DNA from: Siniperca chuatsi
Taxonomy: Eukaryota > Chordata > Actinopteri > Centrarchiformes > Sinipercidae
Direction: 5' to 3'
Length of the DNA stretch: 64,000 nt
Assembly (NCBI RefSeq): GCF_020085105.1
Contig: NC_058058.1
Span: 9,517,175-9,581,174, forward strand
Numbering within the stretch: the stretch's first letter is position 1; every line of letters starts with the position of its first letter. The translations under genes were made by a program, and so were the position numbers. Below the pieces are notes generated by a model that did no database searches, had not been told where the DNA came from, and worked only from the letters and a program-made list of their open reading frames with translations. Of this stretch, positions 23,401 to 34,793 are shown one piece after another.

Positions 23401-25246
23401 CTCCTGGTTGGGCGCGCTGGATGTACATTAAAAATCAGAATAAATGCAATGAAGTGACAGCAGATAACAGCATGTTATCAGCAACTGACTTTAACGTTTG
23501 TTTAGGGTGCAACTTATTATTTTCATTATCGGGTAACCTGTCAATTACTATTTCACTTAATTGATTAGCCTTTAAATAGGCCAACAAAACTGTTTAAAAA
23601 TGCCCATCACGAGTTCCCAGAGCCGATGCGTCATGTTCAGATCACTTGCCCTCCAATAACCAAAGATATTCAATTTACAGTGATATATAAACAGAGAAAA
23701 GGAGCAGGTCCTCATATTGTAGAGGCTGCAACAAGCGAACGTTTGGCATTTTCACTTGATAAATTGGTTTATCGTCAGATTTGTTAAGAATAAATATTCA
23801 TTTCTGCTTCACTTTATATTTGTCCAGGTACAGGTATGTTTAACCCAATAGTCTTTTTTATACTACAGCTCTTTTTGTTGTGTTAAAGCATTAATCAGCC
23901 AACCACCAGATACAGTAGAGCTGCAGGTTAAGAGGGGGAAAATGCAGTTATTAGAATTTTATCTGTTGTATAAAAAATAAATAAATTGTTGGATATTTAA
24001 CAAAAAACAACTTTGAGAGTTGATTTTAAAGTTATATGAAGTGGGTTTGTTTATTTTGGGAGACAAATAAACTAGAAATTTGTCTATTTAGTTGTTTAAA
24101 AAGTCACTGAGGAGCTTTAGAAAAGTTTAAGTGGCAATTTAAATGTTTATAAAGTCAACCAAAGTGAAATGGTCAGCTGCCTAGTGAGTGTAATATTCAG
24201 CCCCAGTACCAACTAGAGCCAGCTTCTCAATCAGCTGAACACAACTTAAGCAAGAAGCAGAAGCAAAAAGCATGAAAACTGCCTAAATTAGCAGATATAT
24301 TTTAAAACAGTTTTGACAGAACTATGTTACTGCTTAAGCGCCATTATCTGCCACGATTCTTTTTGGCCCCGGATCCCTGTACGTTTTGTATCTGTTTGTT
24401 GTGTTTTGGTCTGTTTTTTGTGATGTTATCTGTTCCCGTCTGTAGTTTCATATCAGACCTTTTCATCTTATTTTTTTGCTGCCCATCTTGACCAGGACTC
24501 CCTGGCAGAACAGATATTGTATCTCAGTGGGACATTTCTGGTTAAATAAAAGGATAAATAAAAATAAACCGGCAGAAGATGGCCAGAGCTTCAACAGGAG
24601 ACAGTTTGAATGCCCAGAAGGTGTTTTCCCACTAAGCAGGACTCAAATATTTGCACAAATATAAGTCTGAACAAAAACACTGCCACTAGGGAGGTATAGT
24701 AAATACCACCAAATACCATGAGTCAGTTGTTGGGCAACACAGACAGAGACAGCTGTTATGGTTATATTAGGAAATAGGTGAATAATATAACTAATGAAAA
24801 ATATTAGGTCACAATGCTATACCCTGTGCACACCTCCCTGTGCTTGTGAGCCTGAGGTCTCAGCGTTTGAATGAGCTCACTGATCTGCACGTTTGCGCAC
24901 TACTAATCCCAGCAGACCCCAGACCAGTCCCGTGTGGACAACCAGAAGTAAATAACACAACGACAATTACTGAGAAGCGTTTTTCTTTTCATAATGGATA
25001 CTTTACTAAAAAAAGGTTTGGCAAACTCCGTATGTGATTTGTGCGTCGCTAAAACTCATTGAATAATTTCACTGAAACATGTATAAAAGAAATGTAACCA
25101 GAACATATGATAATCATACAATTATTCCAATTTGACTTGGTATAAAGCGCAAATGTAAGAATAAAAGTTTACCTTCCCTCAGTGGCGTACGTTTTCCTCA
25201 CTTCTGACACCAGGTGAAGTCTCTCTGGATTCTTCTTTTTGAACAT
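17439..25246 (-). CDS. slc30a8: Zinc transporter 8 (ZnT8), cation diffusion facilitator family
   Basis: ZnT8 exchanges Zn2+ for H+ to load zinc into secretory granules, notably insulin granules. Nine coding exons on the minus strand keep one frame: 25246-25173, 23416-23250, 22629-22483, 21449-21296, 21063-20897, 20662-20550, 18974-18869, 18723-18589 and 17584-17439, giving 402 aa and a TAG stop. The start gives [13 protein letters not shown]. The six-helix CDF fold is complete. Zinc-site residues are present as H96-x3-D100 in TM2 (TDAAHLLVD) and H253-x3-D257 in TM5 (HVVGD), with the cytosolic HCH motif at 42-44. The C-terminal domain has the [13 protein letters not shown] block (exon 8) and a CEDPKM end, like human CEDPCD. 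The TM4-TM5 loop (about 182-240) carries some 12 histidines and is much longer than in human ZnT8 (369 aa in total). ZnT2/3 relatives are the alternative, but location beside med30 and aard supports slc30a8. Confidence 0.95.
17585..18588 (-). other. slc30a8 intron 8
   Basis: No exon. A widespread teleost repeat of unknown class appears to cover about 17,690-18,240 (words such as AGCAGCCCCTAGAGGTTG and TAGCTTGCTAACGTG). Confidence 0.4.
19650..20005. repeat. MITE-like dispersed repeat in slc30a8 intron 6
   Basis: AT-rich block with the phrase GCTACTAATATGCATGCTAA and an end near AAAGTGTTACCATG, which I recognise as a common non-autonomous element of ray-finned fish. Ends and TSD were not resolved. 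The rest of intron 6 (18975-20549) shows nothing else. Confidence 0.45.
21450..22482 (-). other. slc30a8 intron 3, no recognised element
   Basis: AT-rich unique-looking sequence of about 1 kb. No additional exon, repeat or RNA gene was recognised. Confidence 0.5.
22800..23010. repeat. Dispersed fish repeat, two partial units
   Basis: Two related units (about 22,820-22,930 and 22,930-23,010) share the phrases GTGGTGCTAGAGGAAAAGTC and ATCACCAAAGTCATTA, a widespread teleost non-coding repeat. They lie in slc30a8 intron 2 just before a purine-rich tract. Confidence 0.55.
23500..23800 (-). repeat. Copy of the GGCTGCAACTAA / AATCGATTAAT dispersed repeat
   Basis: The segment keeps the family phrases AAATGCCCATCACGAG, AGATATTCAATTTACAGTG and CCTCATATTGTAGAGGCTGC, probably with two copies joined or one rearranged. 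It lies in slc30a8 intron 1. Other copies are at 38985-39305, 42970-43070, 58078-58345, 60855-61165 and 63325-63490. Confidence 0.6.
24370..24570 (+). mobile_element. LINE 3' tail (Rex1/L2-like)
   Basis: The run TTGACCAGGACTCCCTGGCA, then a phrase ending GTGGGACATTTCTGGTTAAA, and a TAAA-type repeated tail are the conserved 3' end of fish LINEs that end in (GGTTAAATAAA)n. The copy is 5'-truncated and lies in slc30a8 intron 1. Confidence 0.7.
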
Positions 25247-26829
25247 GATTGATGTCTTGGAGGAAATCAGATATTTAAAAAAACTCAACAACAACAAAAA
25301 ATAAAAAAAAAAATAAGCCCAGACTAAAACAAAAACACGCTAAACCCCAAATTAAACTTAGTACTTGTGAGAAAGCTTCAGCTCTGTTTATCCAAACTTA
25401 ATTTCTGCGTCTTGTTGTTTTCTCCTTTAGGCTTTATTGTCTCCTATTGAAAAGTGTTTTAACAGCCGCTGAACATCCCCTCAAACCAGTCAGGGTGCAA
25501 ACAGCTAAATATGTGATGCAGCCTTGTGACTACCAACCACCGTGTGCACCGTGTGCAAATGCACGGCCGCCTGCAACGCGCCTGGAGCCGAGAGATGAGA
25601 GAGGGAAGGTGACGGCCTACAGGGATCCAAGATCCAGATATGAATGTATAAGTTTAAAAGACAGCAAATGTCTCAGCAAGTGTCAGGCCCATAAACAGGT
25701 TGTCAAGTCCATGTTTTACTGAGCCCTAAAAACTGAACATAAATTCAACATTTGAGTTGGTTGAGTGAGCACCGGTTCAGACAGACAACACTGCTGAACT
25801 CATTCAGAACCCCGCCCACCTCCTTTGAGCAGCCGGCACTCCGTGATTATACAATCAAACCAAGTGCCGTGCGCTCTTTCCCTTGTGTATTATCACATGA
25901 CCATTCATTTCTGATTCCAGGCTTGTGCTGAAATTACCTCGCCTCTTCTCAGTTTAGATAACAATTTTTAACGCCATTAGTTTGCGTTCATATTTTTTTA
26001 AAATCGCAATATGTTGCCTAAAGCTGTGACTCACCTGCTCCCATCTGTCTAAAGTGGATTTTACTAGTTTCTCCTATGATACACCCAACCAAAAATAAAA
26101 TTAAAACAGTCTCACATCAAGGCTTGTAAAATAAAATACTATGAAACAGTGCTCAACATGCAAGAGCACATGTTGAGCAGGCTTTAAGTGAATGTAATGT
26201 TTCCCAAGCTCAGGCTGCAGGGAAATCCGCTGAAAGAATGAATGATCCCTGTACTGCACAGTTTGATCATTTCTGCACCTCGAAAAGACAAAAACCAGTT
26301 GTTAACATTTGATTCCAAAATGCACCACAAGGTGGCGACAATGAGCCATCTACTGATACAGTATTTTTGAGTTTTTCAGGGAGATGGTCTTTAAATTCCA
26401 GGATGCAAATGATGCAAATTAATATATTATTATTTCTCATTTACATATTCTGATTGTTTGGGTACAACTCTCCTCTGTATGTTTTTGGCTTGAACTCGGC
26501 CTCCCATCCATCTGCAGAACTTGTGATGCTTAGTGTTGTGTGTCTTAGATTTAATGAATGGTCATCTCTGTTGTGCATATGTTGCAGCTCAGTGACTGTC
26601 ACACCTTTGTCCATCTGCAGCTGTAAAGAAAAGTAGGTGCAAACTCACGCTGTGCAAGCTTTGACAAAGACACTCTGTCAAATTGTCTCTGTTTTATATC
26701 TTTTTGTTTTCATTTGATTGTGGCAGACCCCTGTGAATACTTGTGATACATCAGATGGATGAGGGTGATTCCCTTTTCCCTCCCAAAACACACAGTTTAG
26801 GATTTTATACATTTAATTTAATAACAATG

Positions 26830-26832
<3 letters not shown>

Positions 26833-26901
<69 letters not shown>
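26833..26901. repeat. (TA)n followed by (GA)n compound microsatellite
   Basis: About 20 TA units run directly into about 13 GA units. Confidence 0.97.
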
Positions 26902-27601
26902 ATAATGGAAGGTGGAAAAAGTGGCTTTTGCAAAAATGAAGTTGTCAATTATACATATTCACTCATTCACAAAGCAACTGGTGACGTTACAGCTCATACA
27001 ACTTACATGAGTGCCCTTCAGTCTCTTAGAAAGCAGCATTAAGAACATGACACAAAGAGACAATCGCACACTTAAAGAGACTTAAATGCAGCTTTTTAAA
27101 ATTCCTTTTGAGAGTTGTGGCATTTGTTTTCTTGAATAGGTCTAAAAGTGGAGTCAGGTTGACTCTAAAAATAGCTTTCAATGTGTCGGGGCTATTTTGG
27201 TCGATATCGTCTGTAGACTACCAAAAAGTGGGCCTGTGTTTGGCCAAGGCGTTGTGTGTGTGTGTGTGTTTGTTTGTGTGTGTCTGTGAATAGATGGTGC
27301 AGTGGGGTTGCTAGGGGCTGCAGAGTGAGGGGAAAATGGCACGAGAAGGGTTAGTTACACATGGCTGTTCACACTGTTCTTAAGATCCTAACCCTGCAAC
27401 GGGCCACTCACCAGATCATGAGCGCTCTACTTACACTACAGGCCTGCATGTGCATGTTTGTGTATCTGCAAGCGCATCCTCTTTTAACAGACAAAACAAC
27501 ACACCAGAACCATTGCAAGCCCTAGTGTTTTTAAAGATACACAACTGTTGTCGCCATGGCAACCGCCCACCTCCTCCCCACCCTCTCCATCATGATGGCC
27601 G

Positions 27602-27602
<1 letters not shown>

Positions 27603-27639
<37 letters not shown>
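27603..27639. repeat. (TG)n microsatellite
   Basis: About 18 uninterrupted TG units upstream of the FAM167-family gene. Confidence 0.97.
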
Positions 27640-27640
<1 letters not shown>

Positions 27641-27993
27641 TGATAAAAGGCCCCAAAAGTGGTAAACAACTCCAGGTCAGGCATCTGGACAATGCATCGA
27701 CGTCAGACCTGCTCCGTCACATTCACACTCCAGTGACGCCGGTTCACTTTGCCAGACAGCTGCATGGGGTGTAATGGCAGCAAGAAAAGAGAGAGCAGAG
27801 GGGGGCAGGAGTGTGGATGAAAGAGAGAGAGTGAGTTCCTCATAAATCGTCAGGACTGCAAGGGATCTCATAACAGAAAAGACAGAGCGATCAGACGAGG
27901 CTGCATCTGCACCACAGCTGAGAACAACGCAAGACACAGCAGAGGGTCTAGAAGGAACCCAGTTAGACAAATTGAGTATATCACCGACCTAAC

Positions 27994-30900
27994 ATGATGG
28001 AAGTGGTCCTAACCAGACTGCGGGACTTCTCCTGCAAGACCTCCACCTTCAATGATTGTAAACCAGCAGGGCAGAGTGCATGCAGGGATCCTCAGAGCAG
28101 GGCTGACTGCCTCAGTGAAGGGTGCACAGCTGGAGAGGAAGGCAAAAAACTGGACATAGAGAGTGCACTGGCCTGGCTGCGAAGGGAACTGGTAAGACCA
28201 GTGTTTTGATGAAGGCTCACTCTCCTTTCTACATTTGAAATGAAGTCCATATCACTGTGTTTTTTGGGAGCAAGTACATTTACTCAAGTACTGTACTTAA
28301 GGACATTTCTGGGGGTATGACTTTATACTTCTACTGTACTACATTTCAGAGATAAATATTGTACTTTTTACTTCACTACATTTATTTAACAGCTATAGTC
28401 AAATTGATTTTACATACAAATCATGTGATTAAATTATAAAATATGATGCATTATTATAGATTAAAGGCCCTGCACACCCACACAGGTGTTTTGTGGCTGA
28501 TTAGATCTACTCATGTTGGAGTATGCTGGGATTTACATGAGGTCACCATACTAATAAGATTCATAAAGCTGTAACTCGTCCCACAACAAAACTAACAAGA
28601 GAGCCCCTGAAGTTCAGAAAAAAAGTTATTTTTATTACTTTAAGATAATAAATGATCTTGTGCAAATAAGATAAAAAAATGTCCACTTTCAGGACCTGAA
28701 ATCTAACACTCTGAAAGGGGGTATTTTGCATAATTAGTACTTTTACTTTTGATAGCGAGACTATGTAACTTTTGAAAGAAGAACTAATTACTTCTTTTAC
28801 AAATAAAAAGTTGAATTCATGAGCAATTAAACACACCCTTGCTCATTTCAATACACTCAGGGATTTTGCTGTTACAGCCTTACTTGGTCTGTCGGCTACT
28901 TTTAGCTAATGTAGTAAACGTTAGCTCGATATTGCTATCTAACAAACATTAATGTGTCAGTTCACTGACCTGATGATTTTCTCTACTTGTGCTATTATGT
29001 TATGTTTTAGTATTTAGCATTATCCCGTAGTTGTCACATGTAGCCACAATGGCCCTGTTCAGCAAAAGTTACATAGTCTCGCTTAAAGTACATTTTGCTG
29101 GTTATACTTTTACTTTTATGTACTTTTACTCAAGTAGAATTTCGAATGCAGGACTTGGAAAGAGTATTTTTACATTGTGGTGTTGCTACTATTTTTAGTT
29201 AGTAAAGGATCTGAATATGTCTGATATGGTGTGAACTCCTGAGCTGAGAGGAATCTTTCAGCCAAAAATAATGAAATAATAGTAATATAAAAAGCATTTT
29301 ATGGTCTGTTATGCTAATAATCAAGACATTTGTCACTTCAACAAAATGACCTCCTGGGTCATTCTGAATGTTTTTGTGTAGGGAGTTATTGTCTTTTTGT
29401 TCCTAAGATGCATGTAGGTCATGCTTTTACAATGTCAACCCCTTTTAAACCATCCTCTCTGGTCAAAGGGGCTGTGTGTGTGTTTATGTGTCCAAGTGTG
29501 TGTGTCTGTTTGCACCTCTGTGAGCAACTGTGTAAGGCTCATTGTCATGGCGTAATATATCACTCTGCATTTAGTTCGTTCACCCAGACAGCTCGTCATG
29601 GTAACCCAGTGTCCCGAGCACTCAGAGGAAAAACCACATGTCTGAGTAGGAGCTGGACAAAACAACCAGTAAAAACAGAGGCCACCTGGTTGGTTTGATA
29701 AGGACTCTCTGTGTAACAGCAATGAATGACAATATCTGAATTCTACTCATCTTAAAGGACGAGTAGAACTCACTGTAGTTCAACAAGGATCTTATTATAA
29801 TATTATTTCCTATCAATGTTTTTGACCGGCAGCTTCAGTTTTGAGAAACTTAGCATTGTATGGCAGATCCCCAGGGCAATCATTTAGACCTCTAAAATCC
29901 AGGATAAAGCTTAAGGTCCATTTAGTAGCTGTTCTTGAGTTTTTGAATCATATAACATGATTTTCACCAGAAGTTGAAGTTTGCCTAGTCATGTAGATGT
30001 TCAAATTGTCTTTTTTTTAGCACTTTAAGGACTACTTGTTCATGCTGCCTTAAAAGTTGAGTTCAAAGTTTCATTCTTTCCCTTGAAACAGAAGTTGAAG
30101 AAACAATCTCAACTCAAATTCCATAAAGTAGCAAAGTAAACATCATAAAATCATCTCTGTAGTGAAATTTTACTCTATTAAGTAAAATTAAGACTGTTCT
30201 ATCTATAGTTCTTATTTTTCAAAGACACACCCAAAAGACACCCTCCAACTCAATAAACCAATTATTTCCACTTCACACTGACCAATAGTTAACCTGCTGA
30301 GGTTTTTTGTCTCTTGAGTGAGAGATCCAACTCTCCGCCTCGTGTTCACAATGCAATTAAACCGGGGCTGCACAGCCACCATCACCGCTAATCAAATCCC
30401 AAGGTGCTGTTTTTCTATAGAGAAAGAAATTCTGTAAGAGTAAGAAAGATGGCTGCTGTTTTGTTATCCACACAAAACCGAACCTCTTGAGTTAGACATT
30501 TTGGTCGGGATAGTTTGCAGGATAGTAGTAAACAAAAGGGCAGCACATTATTTGAAAAGGGGCTGGTCTTTGGCATGAGGAGGTGGAGCCCAGCATGCCC
30601 ACCTCTCCAACTCCCTCAAAGAAAAGAAAGTTCACGTTTCTTCTCTCATTCCTCCAAGTGTTGACAAAGGCGGTTAAACCAGCATCTTTCAGCCGGAGCC
30701 CAGTCTCAGCCTGGTGCTGTAATTAACAGAGAAAAGAAATGCAGATCGGCCCAGAAGGTTTTTTGTTTGGGACATTCCTCCATCCTTAGGACAAACTTGG
30801 ACTCTGAAGTTGGTGGAGTTCTGAATATCTTATTTTACAATGCCGACAATTAGACAGCCTCTCATAAAAAAAAAGGAAGAAAGAGAACAGCATAAAGATG

Positions 30901-31434
30901 CATTTGCATTTGAAAGAAGGTAACGCTCAAATGAAATGGCTGTGGTTTCACACTGAGCATGAATCCGCTCCGCTTTTGGGGGAAAGGCAAGAACTCTTAA
31001 ATTCAGTTTCAATTTCTTTAGGGGTTCTTTACTGATGATTTCTTTCCTGCATCATATGATATTTGGGCTTGTATGTCTGTTTTCCTCTCTATCCGTCAGT
31101 CAAAAACTAAACAGATGTTTTTTAATGTGTGTAGATGGAGATGCGTTCCCAGGACCAAGCTCTGATCCGTCAGCTGATGGAGCTGCACTCCGGCATCCAG
31201 GAGCTCAAGCAGGAGTTGTCTGAGGAGGAGCAAGAGGAGGAAACAGACGAGGAGGAAGCAGTGGAGGAAGAGGAGGGCAGCTACTGGGACTCTGAGAGCG
31301 AACAAGGAAGCAGCAGCGTCTACTCCAGCTCAGGGGAGGTGGGCTTTTCCATTTCCTTCCTGAAGATGCCTCCGCCCCTTTACTCAGAGGTTTTATCGAA
31401 GAGGGCGTTCAGCAGGAGAAGCTCTGTGCCTTGA
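27994..31434 (+). CDS. FAM167-family protein, related to AARD
   Basis: Two coding exons, 27994-28191 (66 codons, starting MMEVVLTRLRDF) and 31135-31434 (99 codons plus stop), join in phase 0 at a clear GTAAGA donor and TGTGTAG acceptor, giving a 165-aa protein. Across the junction the frame reads ESALAWLRRELMEMRSQDQ followed by ALIRQLMELHSGIQELKQE. This is the amphipathic coiled-coil core of FAM167A/B (family form: [20 protein letters not shown]). After it comes a strongly acidic run (about residues 91-117, mostly E and D), a serine-rich patch, and a basic tail ending SKRAFSRRSSVP that resembles FAM167 tails ending in RRF-S/T-LC. Family function is poorly known, so no role is assigned. It converges on aard, which shares this core and intron position. 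It could be a fam167a/b paralog or a fish-specific sister of aard; human 8q24 has no such gene that I know of. About 210 bases upstream look like 5' leader. Confidence 0.85.
28256..29222 (+). mobile_element. hAT-like non-autonomous element, interrupted
   Basis: The ends carry the well-known teleost repeat: AAGTACATTTACTCAAGTAC, then TACTTTTTACTTCACTACAT at the left, and TACTTTTACTCAAGTAGAAT, then a phrase with AGTATTTTTACATTGTGGTG at the right. The family normally has CAGTGGTGGAA-type termini. This copy lies in the FAM167-family intron and is split by at least one later insertion (28754-29083). A second copy is at 38765-39905. The superfamily call rests on the termini and is tentative. Confidence 0.65.
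28754..29083. mobile_element. MITE with perfect 21-bp terminal inverted repeats
   Basis: AGCGAGACTATGTAACTTTTG at 28754-28774 is the exact reverse complement of 29063-29083. The 330-base unit interrupts the hAT-like repeat at its ACTTTTGATA / TTAAGTACATTTTGC junction, so the insertion is younger than its host. No target duplication is unambiguous. Confidence 0.85.
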
Positions 31435-32199
31435 AAACTCAAACTATTAGAAGAAATTCAACTTTTGAAGTCTCTCCTCAACTTCCTCCTATCCTCTACG
31501 ACAGCCAACAAAGACAAGGTGGAGCAACATAAATACATTTGCAATTTCCCACCATAAATTCACTTCCCTGTCTGTATTTTTTTTCCAGAGAGAAGCGGAG
31601 GATGAGTGTAGTTGAGGAAAGATAAAAAGAAAGCATGTAAACAGTTGTGTCATGTAGGCTTATAATGGTTTTATGTTGATGCCAAGACATTTTCATTTAA
31701 ATCCTCACACAAAATATCACATGTCATTAACATGGCTTATAATTTATCCTTTAAAAATGTTATATTGTAAATATAAAACTATAACATTTTAACTGTTGGA
31801 CGTTTTTGGAAACGGGGGGGGGCAATACAAATTCCACCTAGAATTTTAAAATAATAATAATAATGTAATGGTAGAGGTAATATTAATATTAATAAAATAA
31901 TAATAATAGGAATGATAGTGATAGGAATAATGATGATAATAATAGTAATAAGACTAATAATAACAATTGTAGTAGCAGTAGTCAAGTAGGAACACGGGGG
32001 CAACAGGTGGCCCACAATCACAGATCCAGACTCTGCAGCTCTGGAGGCAGAAATGCCTGCTGAAAGTGACAGAAGAAGAGAGGAGAGAAACAAGAAAGCA
32101 CAACACTATGGGAGAGAGAAGATGTCGAGTTAGTAACATGCACTCGAGAGAGAGAGGAGAAGAGAGGAGAGAGGTGCATCATGAGGCCTATAGCAGCAT

Positions 32200-32555
32200 A
32201 ACTAAGGGATGGTTCAGGACTCACCTGAGCCAGTCCTTCTCTTAAATGTGGAGATGGTGTCTGCCTCCCGAACCCAAACTGGGACCTGATTCCACAGGAG
32301 AGGAGCTTGATAGCTGAAGGCTCTGGTTCCCTTCTACTTTTGGAGACTCTAGGAACCACAAGTAACACTGCACTCTGGGAGCACAGTGTTCTAGTCGGGT
32401 GTTATGAGCTCTTTAAGCTAAGCTAAGCTAACCAACTGGTAGCTGTAACTTCATATGTTTCGGACAGCTGAAAGAGGAGTATCAATCTTCTCTTCTAAAT
32501 CTCAGTTAGAAAGTGAACACGCTTTTTCCAAAATGTCAAACTATTCCTTTAAGTT
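32200..32555. repeat. Two adjoining dispersed teleost repeats
   Basis: 32200-32400 carries GCCTCCCGAACCCAAACTGG and GAGACTCTAGGAACCACAAG, a common fish repeat. 32400-32555 carries TAAGCTAAGCTAAGCTAACC and CAAAATGTCAAACTATTCCT, another. Class unknown to me for both. Confidence 0.6.
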
Positions 32556-32791
32556 AGTATGTAAATTGTAAATAAAAAGACAGAGGATAAAATAAGTCCT
32601 GCATTAAACACTGACCTAAAGGCAATCATTGTTGTCTTTGTGTAGTGTGTGTGTGTCAGAAAGGGAGAGAAAGTTTTCTTCTCTATGTAGACAAATAGTG
32701 ATGTTAACAGCAGCTCGTGACACAGTTCAAATTGTATGCTGAATTGATTTTTCAAACACTGTACAAATGTTGAGTTTTGAATTTCCTGATT

Positions 32792-32793
<2 letters not shown>

Positions 32794-32872
<79 letters not shown>
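32794..32872. repeat. (TG)n microsatellite
   Basis: About 39 uninterrupted units, the longest dinucleotide run in the window. Confidence 0.97.
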
Positions 32873-32877
<5 letters not shown>

Positions 32878-33678
32878 CTGGAAGCTCACTGACCTTTGAT
32901 GACTGTAACTGCATACAGACTGGATTCAATGTAGCTGCAGGACACCTTTGAGTTCACTGCATCTTTATTGTGCACATAAAGCATTCTGGTGACAGTATGA
33001 CATTGTTCCATATATTCTTAAATATCTCTTTGAGAAAATATTATTAGGATATCTAACTTACTGCGGTGAACCAACATGTAAATCTATGTTTAAAAAGATA
33101 ACTGTGGTCAGATTGTTAGTGTATAGAAAGTATTTGTGAACTGAATAAGCTAGAACTGTTTGGGAATGAGACGTGGATGTATTTATTAACCATACCTGAA
33201 CTTCTAGCAGTATTTCAAACAGGTACTGTACTGCAGGGGTACAGTATGCCAGCACAATAAAGACATGAAATGAGATGGTGCACATTTTATTTTTGTCAAA
33301 TCACAAAACATGTCAACATAAAGTTGCGACAAAAGTGATTTTCTGTTTAATTTTTACATTCATAATGCCTTGTTTCCTGACCTAGCAAAGCAACAAAACA
33401 ACATACAACAAACAAGTTTCTTTAGCACAACACCTCATAAGTGCAAAATATCTAAAAAAAACAAAAAAAAAAAACAATGCCAGCATCACACAAAAGCAAG
33501 AACATTTTGTCCTTTTTTCTCTACCCGGGTTACTTTACATACAACTGGCGTCTATTTTTTACCATGACACATTTTATTACAATGAGCCATTATCACATGA
33601 AAACGCATTCCGTCTTTTCTGTTCGCATTTTTGAGTTTTTAGTTACATCAGAGTGATTTCCTGGTTTCCTGGGGCTGG

Positions 33679-34190
33679 TTACTGCTGATCGTCCCCTTCT
33701 ACTTCCACACCTCCGAAACTCTCCCTCCTCAGTCTTTGGATCTCTGTGTTGAGCCCCAGCAGTGTCTGAGCCAGCTGGAGGTCCTGGGAGCGCATCTCCA
33801 GCTGCATGACAACAATGAAAGAACTGAATCAGCATGTTGGAAATTAATTAATGACGTGACATCGGCAATAGATAAATCAGAGACATTTCTAGACGTGACA
33901 ACTGATAGAAACTGTTGCAAACTATAGAGAAAAGCACAAAATGTCAGATATGTCAGTCAACTTACCAGTTCAGACCTCAGCCAGGTTATCGCTCCATCTA
34001 TCTGTGCCCTCCGCAGCTCTTCGTTGGCTTGGTAATTCCTGCCGATGCTGACTGGTCTAACAGTGGAGCCAGAGCCTTGAGGATCTTCTCTGGAGTCTCC
34101 TGTCGTCCTGAAGGCATGAATCAGTTTGTTTTTAATGTTCTCCAGAACCATGGTCGACAAAGTATCCTCGCTGTGACTGTCTCGGTCCAT
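33679..34190 (-). CDS. aard: Alanine- and arginine-rich domain-containing protein (AARD) homolog
   Basis: Coding exons on the minus strand are 34190-33966 (75 codons, starting MDRDSHSEDTL) and 33801-33679 (40 codons plus stop), joined in phase 0 at GTAAGT and CATGCAG, giving 115 aa. The shared core spans the junction: GAITWLRSELLEMRSQDLQL then AQTLLGLNTEIQRLRRE. It matches human AARD (LARLRAELVEMHFQNHQLAR, LLDLNMKVQQLKKE), and the gene lies between slc30a8 and rad21 as in human. Human AARD has 155 aa; the fish form lacks the long alanine/arginine-rich stretch that names it, so the name fits poorly. The frame stays open upstream to an ATG at 34403, but MDRD is preferred because the upstream stretch has no family likeness. 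Function is unknown; a short coiled coil is all that can be seen. An AATAAA on the minus strand at 33578-33573 is a candidate poly(A) signal. Confidence 0.85.
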
Positions 34191-34745
34191 GCTGGGAGGG
34201 TAAGAATGTGCGGGCAGGTGTAAGTGTGCCTCACGTGTTGCCTCCCAGCACTTTCTTTGCCAGGCTGGTATACACTTTCTCACAAAACTTTGGGAATCTT
34301 CTCTTTTTTCTCTCTTCTTTTCACTCCACAAGAGCTCCTCTTTACAGATTCCTCTCTGAACTGGTCTTCCTCTGTCCCCTATGTGAACAGGACTCCGCAG
34401 CACAAGTCTGTGTGCTTCTGTTCAGCAGCTGCAATCATCCCTGGTGTTGAATTGGCTTGTTTTGTCATTGTTACTATGGAGAAACTGCCCTCCGCCTGCA
34501 TGCCCCATCTCCTCCTCCTCCTCCTTTCGGTAACCTTAATAAGAATGGTGGAAGATCTCGGACAAAGACTATTGTTGCCTCCAAAAAGAACTGAAAGGAC
34601 TCCCCCAACCACCACCGCCACACCCTCCCCCCCTTTTCTTCCCTTTCTCGCTTTCCTTTTCTCAGTCAATCCCATCCCCATACAATTCTACTGTGAGAAA
34701 TGTGTTGTGAGTGAGCTCTCATTTGGACAAAGTGCCAAAGTGTAA

Positions 34746-34748
<3 letters not shown>

Positions 34749-34792
<44 letters not shown>
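34749..34792. repeat. (TG)n microsatellite
   Basis: About 22 uninterrupted units. Confidence 0.97.

Positions 34793-34793
<1 letters not shown>

Larger units (their letters stand above)
25247..27993. other. Intergenic, slc30a8 to FAM167-family gene
   Basis: The first about 200 bases before the slc30a8 ATG should hold its promoter; no strong motif stands out beyond an A-rich run at 25280-25310. The rest contains microsatellites (26833-26901, 27255-27285 interrupted, 27603-27639) and about 27,780-27,993 that looks like leader of the FAM167-family gene. No other gene seen. Confidence 0.5.
31435..33678. other. Between the two converging FAM167/AARD-family genes
   Basis: Contains the 3'UTR of the FAM167-family gene (end unknown; a plus-strand AATAAA lies at 33256-33261), a TAA/AAT-rich low-complexity stretch (31845-31975), dispersed repeats (32200-32400; 32400-32555) and a long GT microsatellite. 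No additional gene. Confidence 0.5.
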
